From Stephanodiscus triporus (Eukaryota > Bacillariophyta > Thalassiosirophyceae > Thalassiosirales > Thalassiosiraceae): a DNA stretch of 13,412 nt. The DNA is taken from the NCBI GenBank assembly GCA_036939755.1, contig JALLAZ010000945.1, positions 1-13,412 on the forward strand, read 5' to 3'. Position 1 is the first letter of the stretch. Each line of letters begins with the position of its first letter. Position numbers and translations under genes: made by a program. The notes beneath the pieces were generated by a model that saw only the letters and a program-made list of their open reading frames with translations, did no database searches and was not told the DNA's origin. Positions 1-7,620 of this stretch are shown here, in pieces.

Positions 1-732
1 CGCGGGTGTGGTTGATGTTGAGACCCCAGAATTTGCGCGCCTCGTCCCATCGACCATACGAAGAATTGGTCCGGAAGACTTTTTTTTTACAGTGTTCGGT
101 TCGCACAGGTACCATTCGACAACACCCATATGATAAGAGGACGAACATGTCAGCCAATGACAAAAAACGTGATCTTACTACAGTATAACAAAAGTACTTA
201 AGCAAGGAAACTCACCAAGGAGCAAACCCAATGCGTTACTAACTATGGTGAAGGGGGTCAGCGGGAGGCCGATCATCATGGCCCAACTCTCCCTGATGAT
301 GGGATCGTGCATGACCCCGGAAAAATCCTGATACCCACCAACGAGCAGGTTCCACGCCCAAACGAAGACGGCGACGCCCGTCGTGATGAATACCTCGGAC
401 GAGATCTGCTTGTATATTCCCGAGTTGAAGAGGGTCTGAATGTTCCTCACGAAGCGATCGGACGAGCGGTGCTTGACCCAATCCTTGTGGGTGTAGACGG
501 TCCGGCGGTACTTCCTCGATCCCTCGCCGGCTCGCTCGGTGATCGGGGCGGATGGGTCGATGGGCGGACCCATGCAGAGCGCGGTGGTGCGGCGGAGGGG
601 GGAGGAGGGAGGAGGAGGTCCGGCGGCGATCGAGATTGGGGACGACGGACATCTGGAAACGAACGCGTTGGTGCCGGAGGGCGCGCCGATGGCCGCCAGC
701 ATTACGACTGCCGCGCTCCAACGATGGATCAT
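1..732 (-). CDS. Bestrophin-like plastid anion channel, 5' part (two exons, runs off the left edge)
   Basis: Exon 1 is 732-216 and exon 2 is 78-1, continuing beyond the window. The start at 732 is chosen because it opens directly into a signal peptide (MIHRWSAAVVMLAAIGAP) ending in TNA^FVS at residues 21-26, an ASAFAP-like plastid signal; the in-frame ATG at 843 only adds a non-homologous leader. The mature part begins with the conserved GEGSRKYRRTVYTHKDW block, then membrane segments (FITTGVAVFVWAWNLLVGG; MMIGLPLTPFTIVSNALGLLL). Splicing restores the bestrophin signature VFRTNSSYGRWDEARKFWG, shared with the gene at 1345. Bestrophins are pentameric anion channels; plant VCCN1 and algal BST proteins sit in thylakoids and carry chloride or bicarbonate. 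Membrane location and ion are inferred from the family. The gene is divergent from its paralogue across 612 bp. Confidence 0.88.
79..215 (-). other. Spliceosomal intron of the left bestrophin gene
   Basis: A 137-bp intron read on the minus strand. The donor is CTTG|GTGAGT with the GT at 215-214. The acceptor AG is at 80-79 and follows an A-run rather than a pyrimidine tract. The intron is phase 1: G at 216 joins TC at 78-77 to make the GTC valine of LLLVFRTN. Joining here restores exactly the protein sequence of the intronless paralogue, which is the main support. Unspliced reading ends at a stop at 180-178, inside the intron. Confidence 0.9.
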
Positions 733-1344
733 GGTGCCTTGCGAATGATACCTAATGCTGCCAGGGACGGACGAATAATCGGTGTGGTGTGAAAAATGGC
801 TTGATTTTCTTCGTGCACTCTTCGCCCCCGCGTTAGATACCACTCACTGATGACGTGGGTTCCATCTGTCTAACTCCCCCCATGTCATGTGGTAGCTTGT
901 CGGATATGTTTCACCTTTGAGGACTCCCAAGTATCTTTTTGCTGACGTGTAGAATTTCATATTTGCTGACGTGTAGAATTTCATATTTGCTGACGTGTAG
1001 AATTTCAGAAGAACATTGTGGTGAATTGAGTACAGCATCCTACTTACGTTGAAAAATAATACTCAATGTCGACGTCACGCTGACGTGTGCGACTATTAGC
1101 TTCGTTGATGATGTCCTCATCCCCACTTACCCAAAACATTTTCTAGAGAAGAAGTTCGATTCTTACCCTGGAAGAACTTGATATCTTGCGTGATGCAACG
1201 AAGCTCAGAGTGTATGCGTAAGTTGCCAGCTTTTTTGTTGTTTTTTGTTGAGAAATCCTGAGTTGCAGCCAAGGTTCGCTCACACAAAGTTTTGGAAAAA
1301 TTCATATCATTTTCATTTCCCTCCTCCCTCCGACCCGAACAATC
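733..1344. promoter_or_regulatory. Bidirectional control region between the two bestrophin genes, with six TGACGT cores
   Basis: This is the non-coding stretch between two divergent start codons. It holds TGACGT at 851-856, 943-948, 967-972, 991-996 and 1081-1086, and the reverse orientation ACGTCA at 1072-1077. Four copies extend to GCTGACGTGT. By simple 6-mer expectation about 0.3 copies would occur in a stretch this long, although three of the six come from one tandem repeat. TGACGT is a bZIP/CRE core. The CO2/cAMP-responsive elements of the Phaeodactylum PtCA1 carbonic anhydrase promoter use TGACGT, ACGTCA and TGACGC and are bound by a bZIP factor. The sites lie 119-354 bp from the left ATG and 259-494 bp from the right ATG. 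I see no clear TATA box. CO2 or cAMP control is inferred. Confidence 0.65.
939..1007. repeat. Three tandem 24-bp repeats, each with GCTGACGTGT
   Basis: Units start at 939, 963 and 987. Each begins TTGCTGACGTGTAGAATTTC and the first two continue with ATAT; the third breaks off after TTTCA. The copies are identical over their shared length. The 24-bp period is slightly over two DNA helical turns, so the three TGACGT cores lie on nearly the same face. An open frame across the repeats (minus strand, 1038-844) is a by-product of the 24-bp period and is not called as a gene. Confidence 0.92.
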
Positions 1345-2589
1345 ATGCGCCTATCGTCCCTCCTCCTGTTGGCACTGGCGCCGTCGCTGGCAAGCGGCTT
1401 CGCGCCGGCAACTCCCCGCGTCAACGATGTCATCGCGCAGCAGCGAACTTCATCCTCCTCCACATCCCTCGGAATGGGCCCGCCCACGCCCAACATCGTC
1501 GTCTCGGAGACCTACGGCGAGGGATCCCGGAAGTACCGCCGGACCGTCTACACCCACAAGGAGTGGGTCAAGCACCGCTCGTCCGATCGCTTCATCCGCA
1601 ACCTCTCCTCGATGATCAACAGCGGCGTCTACAAGAGCCTCGCCAAGGAGGTCCTGGCCACCGCCGGCGTGGCGACATTCGTAGTTGTGTGGAATGCACT
1701 CACGGGGGGGTACACCGATCTGGACGGGGTGCAACACGAGGCGGTCATCAAGTTCCTCCCCATGCTCACCCTTCCCCTCACTCCCTTCACCCTCCTTTCG
1801 CCTTCCCTGGGACTGCTCCTCGTCTTCCGGACCAATTCCTCGTACGGTCGATGGGACGAGGCGCGCAAATTCTGGGGTCTCAACATCAACCACACCCGCG
1901 ACCTCAACCGCATGGCCACGGCCTGGTACGGCCACGATGGCATCCCCGTCGACCCCGCGAAGCGGGCCGAGCACCTGCGCCAGGTCAGCCTCTACACGTG
2001 GGCCTTCGTGCGGTCGATGAAGCGACACCTCTCCCCCCCCGAGGAGGACGAGGCGGACTTCTCCCTCGAGTTGCGCGCGCGCCTGTCGCCGTCCCAGGCC
2101 GAGGCCATCCTCGCCGCGCAGCACCGCCCGAACCGCGCACTCTATGACCTCTCGGTGGCCATCGACAGGCTGCCCATGCACTTCATGAGGAAGAACGAGA
2201 TCAACAAGAACCTGTCCATCTTCGAGGACACTCTGGGGGGGTGCGAGCGCCTACTCTCGTCGCCGGTGCCCCTCTTCTACTCCCGCCACACTGCCCGATT
2301 CCTCTCCACCTGGCTCCTGCTCCTGCCCTTCGCCATGTACGATCCGTTCAAGGGGTCGTGGAATCACATCGCCGAGATCCCTGCCATCGCGCTGGCGTCG
2401 GTCTTTCTCTTCGGCATCGAGGAGCTCGCCACCCAGCTGGAGGAGCCATTTACCATCCTACCCATGCAGGGGTTCTGCGATAAGATCGGGATGTGGTGCG
2501 ATGAGATCGTGAGTTGGAGGGGACAGGGCCTCGACAACAATGAGGCGGTGGTCCAGAAAAATATGAAGGAGATGGCGCCCTTTCGTTGA
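1345..2589 (+). CDS. Bestrophin-like plastid anion channel (complete, intronless)
   Basis: A 414-residue bestrophin/UPF0187-family protein. Residues 1-18 are a signal peptide and SG^FAPATP at 17-24 is an ASAFAP plastid motif. Conserved features in order: GEGSRKYRRTVYTH (58-71), a first membrane helix near 102-119, a second near 141-161, the family block VFRTNSSYGRWDEARKFWG (160-178), a basic cytosolic-type domain, LGGCERLLSSPVPLFYSRH (297-315), membrane helices near 318-332 and 343-358, and FGIEELATQLEEPF (356-369), the acidic segment where animal bestrophins carry their calcium clasp. The length matches plant and algal members. The family forms pentameric chloride or bicarbonate channels; in diatoms and green algae some members serve bicarbonate delivery to carbonic anhydrase or thylakoid ion balance. 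The specific ion and membrane are inferred. Compared with its divergent neighbour it lacks the intron but is nearly identical in two patches. Confidence 0.93.
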   Translation: MRLSSLLLLALAPSLASGFAPATPRVNDVIAQQRTSSSSTSLGMGPPTPNIVVSETYGEGSRKYRRTVYTHKEWVKHRSSDRFIRNLSSMINSGVYKSLAKEVLATAGVATFVVVWNALTGGYTDLDGVQHEAVIKFLPMLTLPLTPFTLLSPSLGLLLVFRTNSSYGRWDEARKFWGLNINHTRDLNRMATAWYGHDGIPVDPAKRAEHLRQVSLYTWAFVRSMKRHLSPPEEDEADFSLELRARLSPSQAEAILAAQHRPNRALYDLSVAIDRLPMHFMRKNEINKNLSIFEDTLGGCERLLSSPVPLFYSRHTARFLSTWLLLLPFAMYDPFKGSWNHIAEIPAIALASVFLFGIEELATQLEEPFTILPMQGFCDKIGMWCDEIVSWRGQGLDNNEAVVQKNMKEMAPFR

Positions 2590-2895
2590 ATGGATGGGAG
2601 TTGAGATCATCGCATGACAATACTCCTGGAGCATGTTCTGAAATGGTGCGGGGAAGCACTGACTGATGTCAATAAAACGAGTATGAAGTTACTTAAAAGA
2701 GAACGCCAGTCAATCGTCTGAAGGATATTATACTTATTTAGATAAATTTAGTTGCGAACATCTTTAGTTTATTGATAAGCGTCGGCCTTCGCTCAATTCA
2801 TCCTCTGCCTCAACCTGGTTTCTCCGGAGGCAGATTCACGAAGCCAATCCAAGCTCTCTACACCATAGCACATATGGCTCGAAATTCTGGCTTGC
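2590..2895. terminator. Convergent 3' region with AATAAA signals on both strands
   Basis: Between the stop of the bestrophin gene and the stop of the opposing DUF1997 gene. AATAAA at 2671-2676 on the plus strand lies 82 nt past the bestrophin stop. On the minus strand AATAAA (read from TTTATT at 2768-2773) lies about 123 nt past the DUF1997 stop. The two predicted transcripts therefore need not overlap. Polyadenylation use is inferred from the canonical hexamers only. Confidence 0.5.
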
Positions 2896-3702
2896 TCATT
2901 CTTCAGAACGCTGAGCAATCAATCTCTCTGATTGTAAAAATTGGCGAAATTTCATTTGAGCTCCGTTCTGAAAACTTTTCACTGCAAAGTTGGAAATGGT
3001 TCTATTGATAGTGCTCAGGGAAGATTGCAAAGCCTGCTCGGGAAGCAGTCGCATGGGCGGCGGCAGCTCCCCGGAGGTAACGAAGCCGATTTTTCCGTCC
3101 ACCCCTCTGCCGTCTTTCGATGGATATAGCTCGCCTACCACATCGATGGAAATGCCCAGAGAATCTGCAGACACACCAATTCCTGGGAGCAATTGTATGT
3201 TTGGGTCAAACGCGACCGACTCGAGCTTGAAAGAATCCCCTTCATCCGTCCACATTCGCACATCGACATGGGGGGAAAGTTGGATTGTAACGAACATGAG
3301 AGTCATCAACTTCAATCGGTAAACTTTAGGTTCCACTTCTCTTATCAACTTGGGATCCCAAATGCTCATGGCGATTTGCTCGTCGTCGGCAAGCCACCGA
3401 CGGACTGAGTCCTCGTCCGATCCATCGAGACTAGTCAGGATGCGGCTCGATGATCCGAATTCTATCTTCCCTCGCATCCTATCCAGCTTGAAGTATTCGC
3501 CATCACGGCCGAGAATTTCTTCCCTTTCTCGAGCAGTCCACGATTTACGCTTGCTCGGCGTCGCGCATCTTGCCGAGTTGAGAAACGGCCTAGTCGACGC
3601 TGGATGCGACAAACTTGAGCGGAATGTGAATGCTAAAGCTGAATGATGACAAGCTAACGGCAATGCCAAGGCTAGTCGGAGAAATGTTTGGAGATTTGCC
3701 AT
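2896..3702 (-). CDS. Plastid-targeted DUF1997 family protein
   Basis: 268 residues, starting at the ATG at 3702. This start opens into a hydrophobic signal peptide (MANLQTFLRLALALPLACHH) ending SALA^FTF at 21-27, an ASAFAP-like plastid signal; the longer open frame reaching 4086 would overlap the divergent IPI1 start and has no such signal. The mature part fits DUF1997, a family of cyanobacteria and plastids: a beta-rich body (IEFGSSSRILTSL; YRLKLMTLMFVTIQLSPHVDVRM; LESVAFD), then the conserved tail GELPPPMRLLPEQALQSSLS followed by a helix with NRTISNFAVKSF. The biochemical function is unknown and I assign none. Soluble stroma is most likely, since no membrane helix is seen after the signal. 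It shares a 222-bp divergent promoter region with the IPI1 gene. Confidence 0.78.
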   Translation of the reverse strand: MANLQTFLRLALALPLACHHSALAFTFRSSLSHPASTRPFLNSARCATPSKRKSWTAREREEILGRDGEYFKLDRMRGKIEFGSSSRILTSLDGSDEDSVRRWLADDEQIAMSIWDPKLIREVEPKVYRLKLMTLMFVTIQLSPHVDVRMWTDEGDSFKLESVAFDPNIQLLPGIGVSADSLGISIDVVGELYPSKDGRGVDGKIGFVTSGELPPPMRLLPEQALQSSLSTINRTISNFAVKSFQNGAQMKFRQFLQSERLIAQRSEE

Positions 3703-3924
3703 CAGCAAGGAGGCTTGGGCTTGAGTTGTTGGCTTGGTTGGACGGATGGAGAAAATGATGTGCTCGTTTTGGTTTTCGGTGTTCCCCATTTTTCTAGCGT
3801 CTGACCACCTCCTCCCCTCAGCCCTCCAAACAAAAAGGCCACATCCCACATCACACAGGCATCCGGGTCGCGGCGCGGACAACCGACGCCCCAGCTCAAC
3901 GAAGCAGGCATTATTAGAAAAAAC
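3703..3924. promoter_or_regulatory. Short bidirectional promoter region between DUF1997 and IPI1 genes
   Basis: 222 bp separate two divergent start codons, so both promoters and 5' leaders must fit here or overlap the neighbouring gene. I see no TATA box, no TGACGT core and no repeats. The IPI1 ATG sits in a favourable context (AAAAAACATGGC). Confidence 0.4.
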
Positions 3925-6900
3925 ATGGCTCCTCCTGCAAGAGATTTCAAGAAACGACCTAAGGCCAAGGTTGGCAAGCGCGCCCCGGCCAAGCTCAATG
4001 CCACGGACACATCCTTCAAAACTGCCAACGTGGCTGTTCGTTCTCAGGGCCACTCGCTGGAGAAGAACAAATACGCCACGAACCAATCATCGCAGGGTAA
4101 GGATGCCGCATTCGCTTCGGCGGCAGCCCGGATGGAGCTGGTATCCTCGAGGGGGAATGCCCTTTCCATGCTCCAGGCGAGTCTGCGTCATCACGCCCCC
4201 GCGGTACGAACTTCGGGTCTCAAGGGCATCCGAGATGCGGTCCAATCGTTGTCTTCGTTAGGGGCCACTCTCGGAGCGTCTATTCTGGAGGCCAATCTTC
4301 CGTCACTACTTCCCAACATGTGCCGTTGCTGGCTCGATGAAGATGATGACGTTCGCAGCCTTGCCATTAATCTTTTTGGAGACATCATAACGAATCTCTC
4401 GTCATCGTCTGAACAATCAGATCTAAAGTGTCTGGCGCCATTCGTGCCATTTTTATGTGCATATGCCTCGTCGGCACTGAATAGTCTGGATTGTGACATT
4501 CGAAAGGATGGTGCTTTGATTGTGGGAATTTTGGCGTCTTCGGATCCATATCCTTCGTTTTCATTTTTGACTTCATCATTGGAGAAGGAGGGAGGGATCT
4601 CAGCCATGTCATTGGAGATGGGAAAGCATGTTGACCTATTCATTCCATCGCTGGAAAGATTGACCTCATCCTTGTCACTCGGAGGACGTGGAAGGAATAG
4701 TGAAGGCTCAAAAGAAGGTGGTCCGAAAAAGCGAAAGAGAGATGGAAACAAAGCAACACAACCTACAGGTTCCTCGTTGGCAGCTAGTGATTCAACATTA
4801 CTTTCATTAGCATTTCTTTTGCATTCATCATTGGTGACAGGAGGATATGGATTCAGTTCTAATAGGAACAACGGCAATATCAGCCGTCGCTTGGACCCTT
4901 CCTTGCGTATTTCTGTTGAATGCACGTTTTTGGTTGGTGGAAGTGCTCGCGCAAATTCGTTGTCGTTGTTCCGCGAAGGTGGGAGAATTCTCGATGAGTC
5001 ACTCAGACCAATACGCAGCATTTTCGATTTGCCTGTTCTGCCGCCAGATGTATCTGCAGATGGTCATGATGGCACACATTTCGATGAAAGCGGAGTCCCT
5101 GGCTTGTCCAGCTCATCAGAAGATGGCGCATCAAAAATAGAAATGGTGAAAAGATTGACCTCTCTCTTAGAAATACTGCGCGAGAAATTCGTTGAAGTAA
5201 TGCACTCAGGGCGCAAGCCTTCGAATGATAAAGATGGTATCATCATCTCAGCTTCTGATCTTGAAACTATCGACGTTCTTGTTCACACTATCCGGTTTGT
5301 TCATCGGCGTTGCCAGTCCCATCAAATGCTCCCACATGAACACCATTCGTCTATGCCAAATACGACTACTCGCATGCCCTCTAAAAGGCAGAAGCGTGGA
5401 AATAAGGCACTCTCAGAAATTCAAGACATAGGAGAGTGTCTCGTGACGTATGGAAAAACTGTGAACAAGACATTATCACTTCTAATGGAATCCTTCCCCA
5501 TCTGTCCCATGGACAACATTTCTGTCTCAGGATATGATTCATACGAGCTGAGCAATGCAGGTATATGTTCAGCCTTGGCAGAGTTGGGAGGAGGTCATCA
5601 GTTTCTGGAGGTTGGTACACAGACTTGGATTAATGTTGTATTCTCATACATACTTCCTCGGCTCAATTCTACTGATGCAACGGAGGCTGGTAGTGCGGAG
5701 AAAGTCGCAACCAATGTGCTTCTCAAGGTTGTAAGGAAGCTTGTCCTACCTCATGGTCTGCAAAGTGGCAGTAATTACTATCTGCTGGCTAACCCGTTGA
5801 ATCGACATGAGCTCCTCGAATCATTTGCGGCAACGTTCTTTCCCCGTTTAGAATTTCCATCAACATTTGTCGAAAAGGATCGGAAGAAGTGCAATATTTA
5901 CGCCTCATCAGGGTCTGGCGAAGTTGGACAAAGGTTAAATCAGCTTGCGCCAACTGCAACCGGAATGACTGCCGCAATGCTTCTAACTACTCTTATCACA
6001 CAATCTGCAGACCGCCTCTTGGATCCACCCAGCGACCACGAGAACAAACTCCATGAAAAGAGCTCTCTTTTGCTTTTACAGATGGCCTCAGTTCTCCCAC
6101 TTTACATCGCATCATGGGAGGAAAGGCTGCCAAATGAGACGGGTCTTGTTCTTGCATCGCTCATATCATTAGTTCGGCAGTGGTCGGAATCGTCTGATGG
6201 CATATTAGACGATGGCTCCGTCTTGCCCATCGACAGGGCCCTTAATGATCTTTGCTTAGGCCTGCGGAATTCCTTGGAAGTGCTGTACACTGCCAACAAG
6301 AAGATGCCGAGTATTTTCGAAAGACTTCCTGAACAGGTCCAAAAATTGTGTGTTGGGCTCGTCGGCTTGTTAAAGAGACCCTCGGGGGCTTTGGTCAAGT
6401 CATTGTCAGTCATATGTTCCAAGTCTTTCGTCAGACAACGAGCGTCAATCGATGATCCTGGAGGGGGGGGGTGTATAACCAACAGCATGGCAACTTACAT
6501 CATGGAAGTTGTGTCTTCGTTGAGGAAAACTATGCCCATGCCAACTTATCTCACGTTCCTGCTTGAATGCAGCGGGATCGAACGTGCTAGTAGCACGTCG
6601 GTGTTGCGTCGACGAACGGCGGGCGAAGATGGAGATATGGCGACGGATCAATTTTCCTACGACAGATCCGTCGATAACCTGTGCCGTTTCCTTACTACCT
6701 CTTGTGAACAACCTTCGACAAAAGTCTTACCCATGATTTGTCCGATATTGCGAAAGTGGCTTACTTCTACCTCAGTCTCCACCAACGATACCGTCAAACA
6801 ACTCATCCAAGCACGGGCTGCATCCTCCATCCTCTCCGCCTTCACTTGGGATGAAGTGCTCACCAATGGATCGGTTGGGATCAAATCAGATTTTGATGCG

Positions 6901-7368
6901 TTTGACACACTTCTCGTTGATTCCATCATCGACCAGTTCGAACTATCAGCAAAGCTTTGGTCGGGCTGCATGGATGACCCCGAAGACCAGCATCGTGTTT
7001 TGGTGCGTCTACTCGGACCATTCACCTTACTGTTACGATATCGCGATGGTATGTTTGCGAAATTTCTGAAGGTCATTTCTAGCAGAGTTGTTCAGCAGAC
7101 ATTAGCGGCTGGAAAGGGCCCGGGTGCAACGGAGCAAGAGAGCGCGCTGTCGGGAAAGATTAATGTGTCAGAAGTGAATCTGAAGGCTCTCCTTCTGGTT
7201 CTGAAATCTAAAGATCCAGTTTCGATAGTTGAGTTGGTGCGTGGCTGCGATGAATTGCAAATCACGTTGATGTCTACCATGGAAGAAATCGATCGAGCAG
7301 TTGCTGGCGGCCACCTCGCTTATTTGGGTAGCAAATTGGTTCATCAGGCTAAGCTATGCACGCTGTGA
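3925..7368 (+). CDS. IPI1: IPI1/TEX10 homologue, 60S pre-ribosome (Rix1 complex) assembly factor
   Basis: 1147 residues in one open frame. The N terminus has the family hallmark: DFKKRPKAKVGKRAPAKLNA followed by TDTSFKT (residues 7-33), as in yeast Ipi1 and animal TEX10. Residues about 70-190 form helical HEAT-like repeats (AVRTSGLKGIRDAVQSL; DDDVRSLAINLFGDIITNL). Basic nuclear signals occur near residue 265 (GPKKRKRDGNK) and near 485 (PSKRQKRGNK). The remainder is helix-rich with serine-rich loops, like the long C-terminal half of TEX10. In yeast Ipi1 works with Rix1 and Ipi3, and in animals TEX10 works with PELP1 and WDR18, in nucleolar 27S rRNA ITS2 processing and 60S maturation. At 1147 residues it is far longer than yeast Ipi1 and somewhat longer than human TEX10. 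A run of nine G at 6463-6471 lies in frame. Base composition is more AT-rich than the flanking bestrophin and MIS12-like genes. Confidence 0.85.
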   Translation: MAPPARDFKKRPKAKVGKRAPAKLNATDTSFKTANVAVRSQGHSLEKNKYATNQSSQGKDAAFASAAARMELVSSRGNALSMLQASLRHHAPAVRTSGLKGIRDAVQSLSSLGATLGASILEANLPSLLPNMCRCWLDEDDDVRSLAINLFGDIITNLSSSSEQSDLKCLAPFVPFLCAYASSALNSLDCDIRKDGALIVGILASSDPYPSFSFLTSSLEKEGGISAMSLEMGKHVDLFIPSLERLTSSLSLGGRGRNSEGSKEGGPKKRKRDGNKATQPTGSSLAASDSTLLSLAFLLHSSLVTGGYGFSSNRNNGNISRRLDPSLRISVECTFLVGGSARANSLSLFREGGRILDESLRPIRSIFDLPVLPPDVSADGHDGTHFDESGVPGLSSSSEDGASKIEMVKRLTSLLEILREKFVEVMHSGRKPSNDKDGIIISASDLETIDVLVHTIRFVHRRCQSHQMLPHEHHSSMPNTTTRMPSKRQKRGNKALSEIQDIGECLVTYGKTVNKTLSLLMESFPICPMDNISVSGYDSYELSNAGICSALAELGGGHQFLEVGTQTWINVVFSYILPRLNSTDATEAGSAEKVATNVLLKVVRKLVLPHGLQSGSNYYLLANPLNRHELLESFAATFFPRLEFPSTFVEKDRKKCNIYASSGSGEVGQRLNQLAPTATGMTAAMLLTTLITQSADRLLDPPSDHENKLHEKSSLLLLQMASVLPLYIASWEERLPNETGLVLASLISLVRQWSESSDGILDDGSVLPIDRALNDLCLGLRNSLEVLYTANKKMPSIFERLPEQVQKLCVGLVGLLKRPSGALVKSLSVICSKSFVRQRASIDDPGGGGCITNSMATYIMEVVSSLRKTMPMPTYLTFLLECSGIERASSTSVLRRRTAGEDGDMATDQFSYDRSVDNLCRFLTTSCEQPSTKVLPMICPILRKWLTSTSVSTNDTVKQLIQARAASSILSAFTWDEVLTNGSVGIKSDFDAFDTLLVDSIIDQFELSAKLWSGCMDDPEDQHRVLVRLLGPFTLLLRYRDGMFAKFLKVISSRVVQQTLAAGKGPGATEQESALSGKINVSEVNLKALLLVLKSKDPVSIVELVRGCDELQITLMSTMEEIDRAVAGGHLAYLGSKLVHQAKLCTL

Positions 7369-7620
7369 GCAAGATCATGTCCGCTCGTTCTTGTATCCAG
7401 GAATAACATCAAATTAACGCTCTTAATTATTTTGTGAGTGAATTCAGGTGAGAGAACTGATGAATAATAACAAGCCTCAGCACACCGTATGTATCAATGA
7501 AAGAATGGGCCGTGCCATGTTGCAGCGCTACCAATCCGAATCATATTATATATATATATATATATGTATAAGCCTTCTTCACTTAAATGCGTGAGTATCA
7601 AATCCTTTCAAAAACACCGT
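7369..7620. other. Convergent 3' spacer with a TA microsatellite
   Basis: 252 bp between the stop of the IPI1 gene and the stop of the opposing MIS12-like gene. It is AT-rich and contains an uninterrupted TA dinucleotide run at about 7547-7565. No AATAAA is seen on either strand. No coding or RNA gene is recognised. Confidence 0.6.

Noticed and set aside
178..215. Protein end GEFPCLSTFVIL of the unspliced left bestrophin frame
   Set aside because: These residues are read through the GTGAGT donor into the intron. Splicing to 78 restores the family sequence, so the stop at 180-178 is not the real end.
939..1007. CRISPR-like array
   Set aside because: The three units abut with no spacers, and the setting is a eukaryotic promoter. 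They are a simple tandem repeat.
844..1038. Minus-strand open frame with repeated FYTSANMK
   Set aside because: It is produced by the 24-bp tandem repeat, whose length is a multiple of three. There is no homology and it lies in the promoter region.
1245..2181. Long Pro/Arg/His-rich open frames overlapping the right bestrophin gene on both strands
   Set aside because: They are shadows of a GC-rich coding sequence with no family match, while the bestrophin frame has full-length homology.
3703..4086. N-terminal extension of the DUF1997 gene to 4086
   Set aside because: It would overlap the IPI1 start. It lacks a targeting signal, whereas the ATG at 3702 gives a textbook signal peptide with a plastid motif.
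6463..6471. Nine-G run in the IPI1 gene as a frameshift or pseudogene sign
   Set aside because: The frame stays open and protein features continue on both sides. It is only a possible slippage point.
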